Positions 29,879-39,853 of a DNA stretch of 64,000 nucleotides are shown piece after piece. The stretch is from positions 1-64,000 of the forward strand of contig SXOA01000062.1 in assembly GCA_005778405.1 (NCBI GenBank), written 5' to 3'. Position 1 is the stretch's first letter; each line of letters starts with the position of its first letter. Below the pieces are notes generated by a model that did no database searches, was not told the DNA's origin, and was given only the letters and a program-made list of their open reading frames with translations. The position numbers and the translations under genes are program-made. Source of the stretch: Planctomycetaceae bacterium (GTDB lineage Bacteria; Planctomycetota; Planctomycetia; Pirellulales; Pirellulaceae).

Positions 29879-31267
29879 CTAAAGCTTGCTGGCCGGATTT
29901 TCCGCCTTCAGCTTTTCGGCGAGCTTGCGGATGTCTCCCAGCTTTTGCAGCATTTTCGAACGGGCAGAGCCTTCTAAGGCTTCGGCGGCTTGCTGCTGGT
30001 TGGCGAGTTCGGCCAGAAACGAGTCGATGCTCGGCAGCTTGCGCAACTGATCTTTAAGCTTGTCCGCCGAGGCGGTGTTGCTGGTTGCACCAGCGGCTTT
30101 GATGCGGCTGACTAGGACTTCGCGGCGGGCGACAATGTCGATCAGGTCGTCCTGGATGCGGCGGAGGGCGGATTCCACCACCAGCCGCGGGCGGTCGTCG
30201 GCGAGCGAGATGGTGATTTCTTCCGCCAGTCCGGGAACCAGCGGCAGCCTGGCCAAGACCTCTTCCCCGTGGCGAATGAGAATTGTGCGGACTGCGTTCA
30301 GACTTGGCGGCACGACGACGATCCCATCGGCTCCGCTCCGACCAAACGACGTAGTGGTGCCTGGCTTTCCAGCAGCTTCCGGCTCCTGCGCGGCGACCTC
30401 ATAACCTTCCAAAGGTGCAGCGCTTCCTTCCGCTAACAGCTTGACCTTGGTGGAATCCTGCGAAGGACTGACGCCCAAGGCGAGCCGCAAGCGAGTGGGA
30501 TGATACTCGGCAATCACAGAGCCGGTGAGCCCCGTCTCGATGGAGGCCGTGAATGAGGACGAGGAGATCTTGCTCTGCGTGGGTATCAAATAGGTCCAGT
30601 CAATTGTCTCCACGGGGCCGGCTACAATCGCCCCACGAGCATCGCTCTTCACGAGCACCGGGCGGAAGACGGTCCCCGAAGGGATGAGCGGCAGATCGGC
30701 CTCGCGCCGAGCAAGAGCCGCGGCGCGCAGCTTGAGCGTGACGGTTTTGGCGTCCACTTTTTCGATGCGGGCGTGGGGCGCGAACGCGGAGAGCAGGCAC
30801 CAGAGCGCCTCCTGTTTGACGCTGGCTCCTTGGCGCACATTCCGCGTGACCGTGGTGTTCCAAAGTCCGGTCACCAAATCCAACTCGCGGGCCCGCACCA
30901 GAAAGCCGTCTTGACCGGCCGCTACTCCCAGTAGGATGACTTTGTCCCCCTTCTTCGCGGTTGCCGGCAATTCATTGGCCGTGACGTCATTCAAGGAGTG
31001 CAGGATTGGGTGGCGCAGCTCGACAGGTGCCGCACTGGCTTGCAGACGCCACGCGCCGCCGACAACCGCGGGGACACGCGCGGCCAGGTCGACCGGAAGC
31101 TCATCCGCCAGCCGCGGCGGCAACGAGGCATTCGCTTCCACCGCGACTAGAAGCTGAATGCGGTAAGGCAGCAATTCCCAGGCCACTGGCGCGGTATCGT
31201 CCGCGGCTAACCCGCGCAGCGAAAGCACCGGCAGTATCAAGATCGCAATGGAAACGGTGCGTGTCAT
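29879..31267 (-). CDS. Hypothetical exported protein
   Basis: Start MTRTVSIAILILPVLSL at 31267 (signal peptide); C-terminal helical segment; 10 bp from upstream gene stop. Confidence 0.65.
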   Translation of the reverse strand: MTRTVSIAILILPVLSLRGLAADDTAPVAWELLPYRIQLLVAVEANASLPPRLADELPVDLAARVPAVVGGAWRLQASAAPVELRHPILHSLNDVTANELPATAKKGDKVILLGVAAGQDGFLVRARELDLVTGLWNTTVTRNVRQGASVKQEALWCLLSAFAPHARIEKVDAKTVTLKLRAAALARREADLPLIPSGTVFRPVLVKSDARGAIVAGPVETIDWTYLIPTQSKISSSSFTASIETGLTGSVIAEYHPTRLRLALGVSPSQDSTKVKLLAEGSAAPLEGYEVAAQEPEAAGKPGTTTSFGRSGADGIVVVPPSLNAVRTILIRHGEEVLARLPLVPGLAEEITISLADDRPRLVVESALRRIQDDLIDIVARREVLVSRIKAAGATSNTASADKLKDQLRKLPSIDSFLAELANQQQAAEALEGSARSKMLQKLGDIRKLAEKLKAENPASKL

Positions 31268-31277
31268 TCGCGGAGGA

Positions 31278-33554
31278 TCATTCCAAAGGGACGCGGAGTT
31301 CGACTTGCCACTTTTCAATGTCTTGATAGAGCCCGATGGGGCGAGTCGGCACTCCTTTCACGGACTTGTGGTAGGCGAAGTGGTTGACGAGCTGCCAGAG
31401 CGGGACCACCGGCAACTCGGCAGCCGCGACCCGGTGGACTTCTTGCAAGCGAAGCGTGGCCTGCTTGACATCCTTCGCCTGCTCCAGCGACCGGAGAGCC
31501 AGCAACATGGCCGAACTGCACTCGCCCGACACTCCACCCGGCCCCAGCAGCCGCCAAACATCTACAACGGGCTCCTGCATCACGAGCTCTTCATAGAGCA
31601 GGTCATAGTCCTCTCCGGCCGCCAGGCCGGCGGGGATTTCCTTCAATGTGATTTGCAAACCGACGAGCTCCAATTGCCGCGAGATGGACTCGCAGGCGAT
31701 GCGGGCAATGGGCTCTGCGGGAAATGCTAATGTGAGCGACTTCGAAGGAACCGCGGCCGAGGAGGCTGCCTCCTGCATCGCCACGGCGACCAGGACCGAG
31801 GCAACGGCAGGATCGTAGGGGCGAATTTCCACCTGCGGGTCATAGCCGCTGGGGCGAGCATCGTCCGAGAACGGCAGCCTCGGCAGCGGCCCGCTGACGA
31901 CCTCGCAGCCGTCAATCGATTGTCCAGTCAGCAGTCCGCGGCGCAGAATGCTTTCCCGGTCGATGGCATACAAGATAGCCCGCCGCAATGTGCGATTCGC
32001 GAGTAGCAGCCGTCGCGGATTGGGAAGCAGTACACTTACCCGGGGCAAGGCGTACTGCTCCACGGTGAACTCGTCTCCGGAGGAAATGCGCCGCAAATCC
32101 CAAGGGCTGATCCGGTCCACCATGCTCACTTCGCCCCGACGGAGTGCCTGAATCGCGGCGGCTGCATCGGGATACGTCCGCTCGATAATCTCGCTCGGTT
32201 GAATTCCAGCCGCTCCGCCAAAATAGGCCGCTTGTCGCACAAAACTTACTTGCTGTGGAGCGGCATTCGCCAGCTTATACGGGCCATATCCGGGCAGGCA
32301 CCGCTGCAGCCAGGCTTCCCCCTTGAGCTGCGGATGGACGAACACAGCTCGAATCTCTCCTTCGGTGCCAACTTCAACGCCCGCCAGCACCTTGGCAAAC
32401 GATTCGTCGTATCCCGGCGTCTTTGGCGTTGCCGCCGACAGGAGCGTTCGGACCACATCCTGCGCCCGAAGAATTCTGGGCGGCTCTTGCCACTTCAGAC
32501 CATCCTTGAGCTTGAGGACGACCTGAGCATTTCCCTTCGGGCGGGAGAGCTCGCCAAAGGAGGAGGAAAAAGCTCCGTCGCTCTCTCCGCTGCCGGCCTC
32601 CGCCAGAGGTCGGCCCAGCAAACGTCCCGTGCGAACGCTGGCCCAGTCATCGCTCGGTTTGGCGGGAGCGGCGGCCAATGGCGAAATGACGCCGACCGAA
32701 AGCAGTGGATACTTCTGATGCAACTCCGCCGCCAGTTGCTTTCCCTCTTCAATTGCCGGCCAGGTTTCCAGCATCTTTCCAGCGGCTTCGTGTGCTTCGC
32801 GCAGCTTGCCCGCTGCCAGATCGGTCTTGGTTTGCATGAGTAAAGCGGTGGCTTTGTCCTTCAGCATCGTTTCAAACTCCGCCACCGATGTCGTCTTCGT
32901 TTCGGGATAGCGTTCCGCCAGGTTACTAAGCAATTTGCGGGCGGCGCGGAAGTTTCCCTCGGCGATGCGGCTCTTGGCGAGCTCGAGGCTGACACGCTCG
33001 TAGGCCTTGGAAAGTCCGGTCCGCTGCGGATTGCGACCGCTCAACTCCGCCAGCAAGGTCATCGCTTCGTCCTGGCGGCCGGCTGTGAAGCTCGCGCCAA
33101 TTTGCGTATACAGGCAGGATTCAATCGCGTCTTTCAATCCCACGACCGGCGGCGTTTTGGCTTCGAGAGAGCGAAAATAGGCATACGCCTCGTCGAACCG
33201 CCCTTCTTGCACGCGCTGCTGAGCCTCGGCCAAGACCAGCTCTTCGAACAGCCTGACCTTGACGACGGCTCCCCAGGCGACGGCAAAAGTCTGTCCGGCC
33301 TGTTCGACCAACTCGATTTCTAAATCCCCTTTGCGGTCTGCCGGCGCAGGGACTTTACGCCCCGGCAAATTGAGAGGCTTGACCTTGAGAACAGCGTTAT
33401 TGTTGTTTTCGTCCAGCGTGATTTCGTCGAACGGACTTTGCAGATAGAGCGGATCTGTGTCCTTGGCGGGCGCAATTCCGCACATCAGCCATGCCACGCC
33501 CAGAGTGGCAACGGCCATCTTGGTCCAATTCACAAGTCGTGGAGAGCGCGGCAT
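31278..33554 (-). CDS. Signal peptide + TPR-like helical region + family 5 extracellular solute-binding-like domain
   Basis: 758 aa; helical repeats in residues ~100-270; IIERTYPDAAAAIQALRRGEVSMVDRISPWDLRRI and NRTLRRAILYAIDRESILRRGLL typical of SBP_bac_5. Confidence 0.7.
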   Translation of the reverse strand: MPRSPRLVNWTKMAVATLGVAWLMCGIAPAKDTDPLYLQSPFDEITLDENNNNAVLKVKPLNLPGRKVPAPADRKGDLEIELVEQAGQTFAVAWGAVVKVRLFEELVLAEAQQRVQEGRFDEAYAYFRSLEAKTPPVVGLKDAIESCLYTQIGASFTAGRQDEAMTLLAELSGRNPQRTGLSKAYERVSLELAKSRIAEGNFRAARKLLSNLAERYPETKTTSVAEFETMLKDKATALLMQTKTDLAAGKLREAHEAAGKMLETWPAIEEGKQLAAELHQKYPLLSVGVISPLAAAPAKPSDDWASVRTGRLLGRPLAEAGSGESDGAFSSSFGELSRPKGNAQVVLKLKDGLKWQEPPRILRAQDVVRTLLSAATPKTPGYDESFAKVLAGVEVGTEGEIRAVFVHPQLKGEAWLQRCLPGYGPYKLANAAPQQVSFVRQAAYFGGAAGIQPSEIIERTYPDAAAAIQALRRGEVSMVDRISPWDLRRISSGDEFTVEQYALPRVSVLLPNPRRLLLANRTLRRAILYAIDRESILRRGLLTGQSIDGCEVVSGPLPRLPFSDDARPSGYDPQVEIRPYDPAVASVLVAVAMQEAASSAAVPSKSLTLAFPAEPIARIACESISRQLELVGLQITLKEIPAGLAAGEDYDLLYEELVMQEPVVDVWRLLGPGGVSGECSSAMLLALRSLEQAKDVKQATLRLQEVHRVAAAELPVVPLWQLVNHFAYHKSVKGVPTRPIGLYQDIEKWQVELRVPLE

Positions 33555-36500
33555 TTACTTCTTCTCCGGAATGGCGACTTTGAGAATCCCGCCTGCTGCC
33601 GTCGGCACCAGCGCGGCAGTGCCCGCGATGATTGGGGAGCCGGCGAGCGGTTGCCCCAGATCCGCTCGCGCCACTTCCTTGCCACTGGCCGCGGCGACGC
33701 GGAGCAGCGTACCATTCCGCAGCGGCAACAACAGGTCTCCGTCAACAGCGAGCGGAGAACCAGCCAGGGGCCCATCCGCCAGAATGATTTTCCAAGCCTG
33801 CTTGCCGCCGGCATCCAGACAGACGAGCTCGCTCTTGTCCGTTTCCACCAGGATGTACTTGCCGACCGCGAATGGTCCGCTGACAACCGCGCGGCAAGCG
33901 AGTGTGCCCCCCTGTTTCGCTTTCAACTCCGGCAGCGACAGTACCTGAACGGCACCGGTCGCATCCACCACATAAGCCGACGAGTCGAACGCGGCAATAC
34001 GGGAAAGTGCCGGCATTTTTAGGCCAGCTTTCGCTACCAAGGCGAGGTGCGGCTGGGGAGCCTTTTCCAGCCGGAGTTGGTAAACCGAATTGCCGCCATC
34101 ACAGATGACGATGCTGTCTCCTTCGCTGCCAGTCGCTGCTGCCGAGCAGTTAGCAAGTGCGACTCCCGGCCGAATGCTGAGCTGAAACGGCTCCGCGAGA
34201 GGGGCCAAGGTCTTCTCATCCAAAAGTTCCACGGAGCCGGAGGTGGAAATGCTGAGCCTGCCTCCGGCCCAAGCTAAAGTCGGTGCAGCGAGTGACCCGT
34301 GGACCGCGGGAACCACTGCATCATCCACGGCGGGCACGAACTGGACTTTGTTCCCGTTCAGTTCCGCCGGAACAAACTTGACGACCGTTCCAGCCGCAAT
34401 GGTGGCCGTCACCGAGGATCCATCCGCACTTGCGCTCAGCGAAGTAAGTGGCTGAGCAAGATAAACCTCCCACAGAGTCGCGCCAGAGGCAGCCTTGAGT
34501 GCCGTTGCAATAACGCCAGCGTGATTTGTGCTGCGGCGAACACAGAATAGAGTATCCGCAATTCCCTGAGGAGGAGCTTCCAGCGTCTCTCCCGCAAAAC
34601 CGGCCCAAACTTCTTTGAGAGTGCCATCGGTGGGGAGGAAGTCGAATCTCCTGAGGCCGTCGTCCCCGATCCACAGCTTATCGGCATGCACGGCTCCAAA
34701 ACGGGCCAGCGGGAGTGTGCTGCTGGCTTCCGTCTCCCCCAGCTTTCTCAGCGGCTCGTCATCCCCAGGTTGGTAGCCGAAGGCCACTGAGTGTTGATCG
34801 GTCAGTATGAGCAGTCGTTCGCCCAAGATAATGGGCGGAGTGGAAACCGGGCCCGGTATTCCCACTTGTTTCGTGGAGCCAGCGGCCAGTCCCTTCTCAT
34901 CGAGCGCGATAACGTGGAGCAGCGCCGCCGCCGGCCGATTCTCGGCGACAATGACGTGACCCGAAAGAACGGTCGGAGGAGTCTCAACACTATCGGGCTC
35001 ATGCCCAAGGTAAACGGCGGCTTCGCATTTCAAATCCGGCGAGAGCACGTAGAGGAATGAGTGCTGAGCGACGACGAAAACCTTGCCGGACCCACCCGTC
35101 GGTCCGAGCCGCACACCTTGCGGCAACTGGGCCGCGGATTTGCCGTTGCCGCTTTGAGCGTCCAGCGCCACGATTTTTCCGTTTGTGGTCGCCACCACAA
35201 CCTGTCCTTCGATCACGAGGGGCTCACCGGCCAAGGGCTCCTTGAACGAATGCCGCCACTTCAGCGCGCCGCTACGAGGATTCACGCAAACCACTGTGTT
35301 GCTCATAAAGTCGGCAAACACCACGTAGCTGCCGACATCGGCCGCGAGAGGTGTCACCGAGTGGCCGCCAGCATTTGCGGCGGGGCGCGACCACAGCAAT
35401 TTTCCAGTGCCGCCGTCCAGGGCCCAAATGGAGCCGCCTGCCCGCGCGAAGAATGTTTGCTCGGGAGTCTCCGCAGCGGCAACGGGCTTGCCGCTGGCGA
35501 AAGCCAGGCTGCCTAAAACAAAAGTTTTCGCCTCCGCGGACTCCCCTTTGCTGGAATCGGCGGATGATTTGACTTGAGCTGCGACTGCTTTGCCAACTTG
35601 CTTGCCGAGCTCCTTGAGGCCGATATCCCCCGCGAGATCGGGATACGCGAGCAAGAGCTTCGTCCTCTCCGCCAGCGCTGCGTCGAGCTTTCCCCCTTCG
35701 GCACTCTTCCTGAAATCCGCCAAGGCCGTTTCGAGAGCCTTGCTACGGCCGAGTTCCCGCTCCAAAACTGCGAGCGAATCCTCCACGTCCGCCAACCGCT
35801 GCCACTGCCGCAAGGAGCCGGGGACAAATCGCCCGTCGTTCGCAAGCGTCAGGGCTTCCTGGGCCCGATTCAACTTCTCGGCGGATTCAGCCGCGGTCTT
35901 CCCTTGTTTGGCTTGTTCGGCGAGATTGGCTGCCATATCGGTCAGGAGCGGAGCGAGCTCCGCGTGAAGCTGCGACAGCTCCTTCTCGCCGCTGATTTCG
36001 CCCAGCGCTCCTTTTGCGGCTGGCAGCATCGCGGTGAAATTGTCTTTGGTTGGCGAAGCGGCCAGGATTTTCGCCATGCCCCGGTGCAAACGGGCAGTGT
36101 TCACGTTCGAGTTTGACGGAAAGCCCTCCAGAAAGAGAGAAAACTTAGTGATGGCGCCATCATAAGATTTGGCCTGATAATCTTGCTCCGCCAGCTGGAA
36201 TTCCTGGTCGCCGTTGCTCCGCGTGAAGACATAGCCCGCAGCTCCGCCGACGGCGAGCAGCAGGACAACGACAGCGGCAATGATCGGCAGTGCTTTGGAA
36301 CGCTTGCGAGGCACTGCTGCTTGTTGCGCGGCGGCGGACTTTTGCGCAGTCAAAGGCGCGGCTGCCAATGGTCCGGCAGCGGCGAGAGGATCGGCCAGGT
36401 TTACGGGCGAGTTAAGCGGAATGACGGGGGAGGACGCAAAAGGATCTGCGGTGGGAGCAGAGCCGAACAAGTCGTCCGTAGGTAGCGCGGTCAGGGGCGC

Positions 36501-37112
36501 GAGCCCTTCCACCAAAGGCGCAACTGGCGGAGTTGCGGCCTTGTTCTTCGCAACCGTGCTGGGAGTGGTGCTCACCGTCGGCTTGGCTTTCGCGGCTGCT
36601 GGTTTCGTCACTGGCGACGGCAGTTCTTCCAGCGGCATCAACCCGTCGATGCCAGCGGCGAGCAATTCTTTCGGCTTTGGCGGCAAAACCGGTTTGGCGG
36701 GTGCAGCCGGTTTGGTTGTGACGGCAGGGGCCGTCTTTGAACCGAGCTTCTGCTCGTCAGGTAGGAGCGCCAGGCCAAGATCGGCGGCTGCCCGGTCGAT
36801 TTCTGCTTGGGATTTGGTCGGGCCTTTCGCCACCGGTTTGGCTGGTTTCACCGGAGCTTCCCCAATTGGCTCCAGGCCGAGCACACCGCTATGCGACGCA
36901 CTTTTCTTGGAGGCCGGCAGCGCAGTTCCCGCCAGTCGTTCTCCTTGGGATTCGGTCAGGTGGCCATTGTCCACGAGCAGCCGGGCGAGGGTGCCGGGGG
37001 AAACAGGCTTGGTCGCCTTGGCCACCTGGCGGCGCAGGCTCTCCACAACCTCGGGCGGAGTGAGGTCGTTGCTCGCCAGGTGATCCAGGAATTCTTGTGC
37101 GGTCTTTGCCAT
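33555..37112 (-). CDS. Large PQQ-type beta-propeller protein with N-terminal cytoplasmic region and one TM
   Basis: 1185 aa; TM ALPIIAAVVVLLLAVGGAAGYVF; propeller repeats (IWALDGGTGKLLWSRPAANAGG, CVNPRSGALKWRHSF, VALDAQSGNGKSA). Confidence 0.75.
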   Translation of the reverse strand: MAKTAQEFLDHLASNDLTPPEVVESLRRQVAKATKPVSPGTLARLLVDNGHLTESQGERLAGTALPASKKSASHSGVLGLEPIGEAPVKPAKPVAKGPTKSQAEIDRAAADLGLALLPDEQKLGSKTAPAVTTKPAAPAKPVLPPKPKELLAAGIDGLMPLEELPSPVTKPAAAKAKPTVSTTPSTVAKNKAATPPVAPLVEGLAPLTALPTDDLFGSAPTADPFASSPVIPLNSPVNLADPLAAAGPLAAAPLTAQKSAAAQQAAVPRKRSKALPIIAAVVVLLLAVGGAAGYVFTRSNGDQEFQLAEQDYQAKSYDGAITKFSLFLEGFPSNSNVNTARLHRGMAKILAASPTKDNFTAMLPAAKGALGEISGEKELSQLHAELAPLLTDMAANLAEQAKQGKTAAESAEKLNRAQEALTLANDGRFVPGSLRQWQRLADVEDSLAVLERELGRSKALETALADFRKSAEGGKLDAALAERTKLLLAYPDLAGDIGLKELGKQVGKAVAAQVKSSADSSKGESAEAKTFVLGSLAFASGKPVAAAETPEQTFFARAGGSIWALDGGTGKLLWSRPAANAGGHSVTPLAADVGSYVVFADFMSNTVVCVNPRSGALKWRHSFKEPLAGEPLVIEGQVVVATTNGKIVALDAQSGNGKSAAQLPQGVRLGPTGGSGKVFVVAQHSFLYVLSPDLKCEAAVYLGHEPDSVETPPTVLSGHVIVAENRPAAALLHVIALDEKGLAAGSTKQVGIPGPVSTPPIILGERLLILTDQHSVAFGYQPGDDEPLRKLGETEASSTLPLARFGAVHADKLWIGDDGLRRFDFLPTDGTLKEVWAGFAGETLEAPPQGIADTLFCVRRSTNHAGVIATALKAASGATLWEVYLAQPLTSLSASADGSSVTATIAAGTVVKFVPAELNGNKVQFVPAVDDAVVPAVHGSLAAPTLAWAGGRLSISTSGSVELLDEKTLAPLAEPFQLSIRPGVALANCSAAATGSEGDSIVICDGGNSVYQLRLEKAPQPHLALVAKAGLKMPALSRIAAFDSSAYVVDATGAVQVLSLPELKAKQGGTLACRAVVSGPFAVGKYILVETDKSELVCLDAGGKQAWKIILADGPLAGSPLAVDGDLLLPLRNGTLLRVAAASGKEVARADLGQPLAGSPIIAGTAALVPTAAGGILKVAIPEKK

Positions 37113-37126
37113 TCGCGCTCGTCAGA

Positions 37127-38068
37127 CTATTCGTCGGCTTTCTGTTCCACCACAAAGAATCGAAAGCCCTCGGGCTCCCTTGGCCGGACTCCGAATACGG
37201 TCTTGCGGATTCGCTTGAGTCCGGACTGTTTGGCCTGGTCATCCTCCAACTTGACCAGTTCATTCTCCAGTTCCTCAGGGCAGAAATGCACAATCACTTT
37301 GCCTGCCGACGGAATCTTCGCCCGCGCGAGGATTTCTTCATCCGCTTCCCGCATCGAGCCCCGCTGCCAAATGAGATACAACCGCTGTTCGCCGGCTCCG
37401 GACTGAGTCTTGGCAGTCGGATTGGGGGCGGAGAGATTGGAGAGATAAACGATGTCATTCGCCTGGCCGATGATGCCAAGTTCGATCTTGAAAAAGTCGA
37501 GCTGCCGCGTGTAGGAGTCGGAAGTGTTGCCGGCTCCAATCCGAATTTCCCACCGCTCGTGCCGCGGAATGCGGCTGATGGCATCGACGGATCTCTCCAG
37601 ATTTCCTGAGACAATCAATCGAGAAGGGGCCGTACCGTCCAATGAAGCGAGCAACAAATCTTGCGGAAGTCCGGCTGCGTGCGAAGAAATGGTATCGGTC
37701 TTTTTGGTGAGCGCATCAATCGTCTCAGCGGTTGGCGTCGCATTATTACCGATGGCCAGCGTAGTTTTGAACGCTGGCGGTGGGGGAGGGGGCTCCGGCG
37801 GAATCGGCTGGCCAGGGTCACTGACGACCACCACGGGTTTGCCCATACTGAGCCAAACACCAATGCCTATCGAAGGTGCCAAAACAAAGACACACAGAAG
37901 AAAAAAAACAAGGGGAAGTTTGCTGCGCTTTTTTGTGCTTGGGCCGGGGGACGCGCCGGAGGAATTCCCCGTGACCGCTTGCAGTTTCGCGCCCCCGGGC
38001 GCGGAACTTTTCACTTCCGCAGGCGCGCCGGGCAATTCCGGTAAGGGTAGTTCTTGGGAAGTCGTCAT
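37127..38068 (-). CDS. Hypothetical single-TM membrane protein
   Basis: Start MTTSQELPLPELPGAP; Pro-rich N-terminus, TM LPLVFFLLCVFVLAPSIGIGVWLSMG, extracytoplasmic C-terminal domain. Confidence 0.6.
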   Translation of the reverse strand: MTTSQELPLPELPGAPAEVKSSAPGGAKLQAVTGNSSGASPGPSTKKRSKLPLVFFLLCVFVLAPSIGIGVWLSMGKPVVVVSDPGQPIPPEPPPPPPAFKTTLAIGNNATPTAETIDALTKKTDTISSHAAGLPQDLLLASLDGTAPSRLIVSGNLERSVDAISRIPRHERWEIRIGAGNTSDSYTRQLDFFKIELGIIGQANDIVYLSNLSAPNPTAKTQSGAGEQRLYLIWQRGSMREADEEILARAKIPSAGKVIVHFCPEELENELVKLEDDQAKQSGLKRIRKTVFGVRPREPEGFRFFVVEQKADE

Positions 38069-38106
38069 CGCAAATTCGCAATTCGCTTGAAACAAAGCCC
38101 TGGATT

Positions 38107-39720
38107 CTATTCCAGTTCCGCATCCGGCCGGACGGTCAGATACCAGGTCCTCCAGCGATCCTTCGCCGCCGCGCGGGCCTTGTTGTCCGGCTTGTCGCCT
38201 AACAGATTCACGGCGCTGGTCTTCCAGCCCACGAATTGCAAGCCTTCATCCGCGGCCAAAACCACTTGCCAGTCGGGGTCGTCCAGCGCGGAAAGGAGAG
38301 CCGGACAACTGTCAATGTCCCGCAGTTGACTCAGGACTCGAACCGCGGTGATTCGAGCTTCAGGAACTCCCGTAGCGGCGAGCGTTCGCAGGCGATTGAG
38401 TTGTTCCTTCTTCTCCTCCGGTTTGGCCGCCTTGAGGCGATCCCGAAGCAGTTCCACGTCCGCTACAACCGCGGCAAACATCGCATGGTCCGGCTTGGTA
38501 AGAATCTCAATCAATTCACTAGTCGGATTCGCGAGCCGCTTGGGGGCAACCTGTCCGCCACGGACCCGGACCTCCTGCACTTCCGTGGGCAATCCACGGC
38601 CCACGAGCAAGGAACCATCGCCATAGCTCTTGGCTCGCTCAATGGCCTTTTTGGTCGAGCGGAGGAGAAACAACACCGAGAATGCGGTGTTCACGTCTTC
38701 CAAATTCTCCTGCGAATCCCAGCAGCCATTCGGCTTCTGAGTCTTCTTGAGAAACTCATAGCCGTCGTTGTACCAGGTCGGTTCCTTAACGGAGCGTCCT
38801 GCTGCGGCCTCCTGAAAGCTCTTGCCCCGTTCCAGAGCATAAAGGTAATAATGCGTGAAGCCGGCGGGATCGATCTTGTAGTTCTTGGCGAACCAGGATT
38901 TTCCCCGCTCCTGCGCGGCGCGAATCAGTTTGCCATCGATGTTCGTGACTGGACCCTTTTTGACCGCTGCTTTTTTGAGTGGCCGCAGGGCAGGGGGGAG
39001 GCCGCTATCGAGGTCGGAATGGAGTTCTCCCAGTCCAAGCAAATCTCCGGCCATGTAGGTGCAGCCGAGCCCCGCTATGGACATTCCCAAGGAGTTCTTG
39101 GGCGATTGATCCACTAGCGACGATTGTTTCGCCTCGCTGGCTTCTACTCCCTGATACCCCCAGTTTCCTTGGGGATCCTGCGTCCGCAGCAGCCAATCGG
39201 CAGCCCGCTCAACAGATTTTGTAGAAACCGGAATCCCCACCGCGTTCATTTCCCAGTAGCTCAGCATGCCATACTGGGTCATCGAGGTATCGCCAGTGTC
39301 TTTATCGGCGTATCCCCAGCCTCCATGCGATTTCTGTCGGTCCTCCAGTGAATCTCGCAGCTTGACAATCTCGGGCTGGTATTTGCTTGGGTTGAGGGAG
39401 CAAAGAAAAATGATGGCGATGCCCGTGCTGTAGATATCCGCCCCCACCTCCCCCTTGGTAGCCGCCTGGCAGGCATTCACCGCGGCGACGATCTTAGGAT
39501 GCTTCTCATCGGACCCGTCTTTAAGAAATGCTAGTGCAATCAGGCACTGCCCGCCGAGGCGTCCTTCCTTGGCGGTCTCCAGATATTTAAGCCCCTTCTT
39601 AATGACCGCCCTAACTTCTGGGCTTTCCGGCGCATGAGCCGCGGATGGCCGGGGCAATGACCCCAAGAGAATAGCGACGGCAGCAATTAACAATGAACCT
39701 GGGCGCAAAAGAGCATTCAT
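38107..39720 (-). CDS. Exported prenyltransferase/squalene oxidase-type alpha-toroid repeat protein
   Basis: Signal peptide MNALLRPGSLLIAAVAILLGSLP; repeats QKSHGGWGYADKDTGDTSMTQYGMLSYWEMNAVG, TQDPQGNWGYQG, TQKPNGCWDSQ. Confidence 0.8.
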   Translation of the reverse strand: MNALLRPGSLLIAAVAILLGSLPRPSAAHAPESPEVRAVIKKGLKYLETAKEGRLGGQCLIALAFLKDGSDEKHPKIVAAVNACQAATKGEVGADIYSTGIAIIFLCSLNPSKYQPEIVKLRDSLEDRQKSHGGWGYADKDTGDTSMTQYGMLSYWEMNAVGIPVSTKSVERAADWLLRTQDPQGNWGYQGVEASEAKQSSLVDQSPKNSLGMSIAGLGCTYMAGDLLGLGELHSDLDSGLPPALRPLKKAAVKKGPVTNIDGKLIRAAQERGKSWFAKNYKIDPAGFTHYYLYALERGKSFQEAAAGRSVKEPTWYNDGYEFLKKTQKPNGCWDSQENLEDVNTAFSVLFLLRSTKKAIERAKSYGDGSLLVGRGLPTEVQEVRVRGGQVAPKRLANPTSELIEILTKPDHAMFAAVVADVELLRDRLKAAKPEEKKEQLNRLRTLAATGVPEARITAVRVLSQLRDIDSCPALLSALDDPDWQVVLAADEGLQFVGWKTSAVNLLGDKPDNKARAAAKDRWRTWYLTVRPDAELE

Positions 39721-39853
39721 CAAGTCATCCTCCACAAGCAGTCCGCCATCCCAGCAGATGGGAAAAACCGCTCGCAATTCTAACAGCGATGCTAACTGTC
39801 TGGGCGTTCGATGTCAACAAAAGTTCCGGTCAAGAGAAAGAGAGCGTGACCAC

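Noticed and set aside
38107-39720. Hopanoid/squalene cyclase
   Set aside because: Shares alpha-toroid repeats but has a signal peptide and no recognised catalytic DxDD motif; more likely a repeat-fold secreted protein
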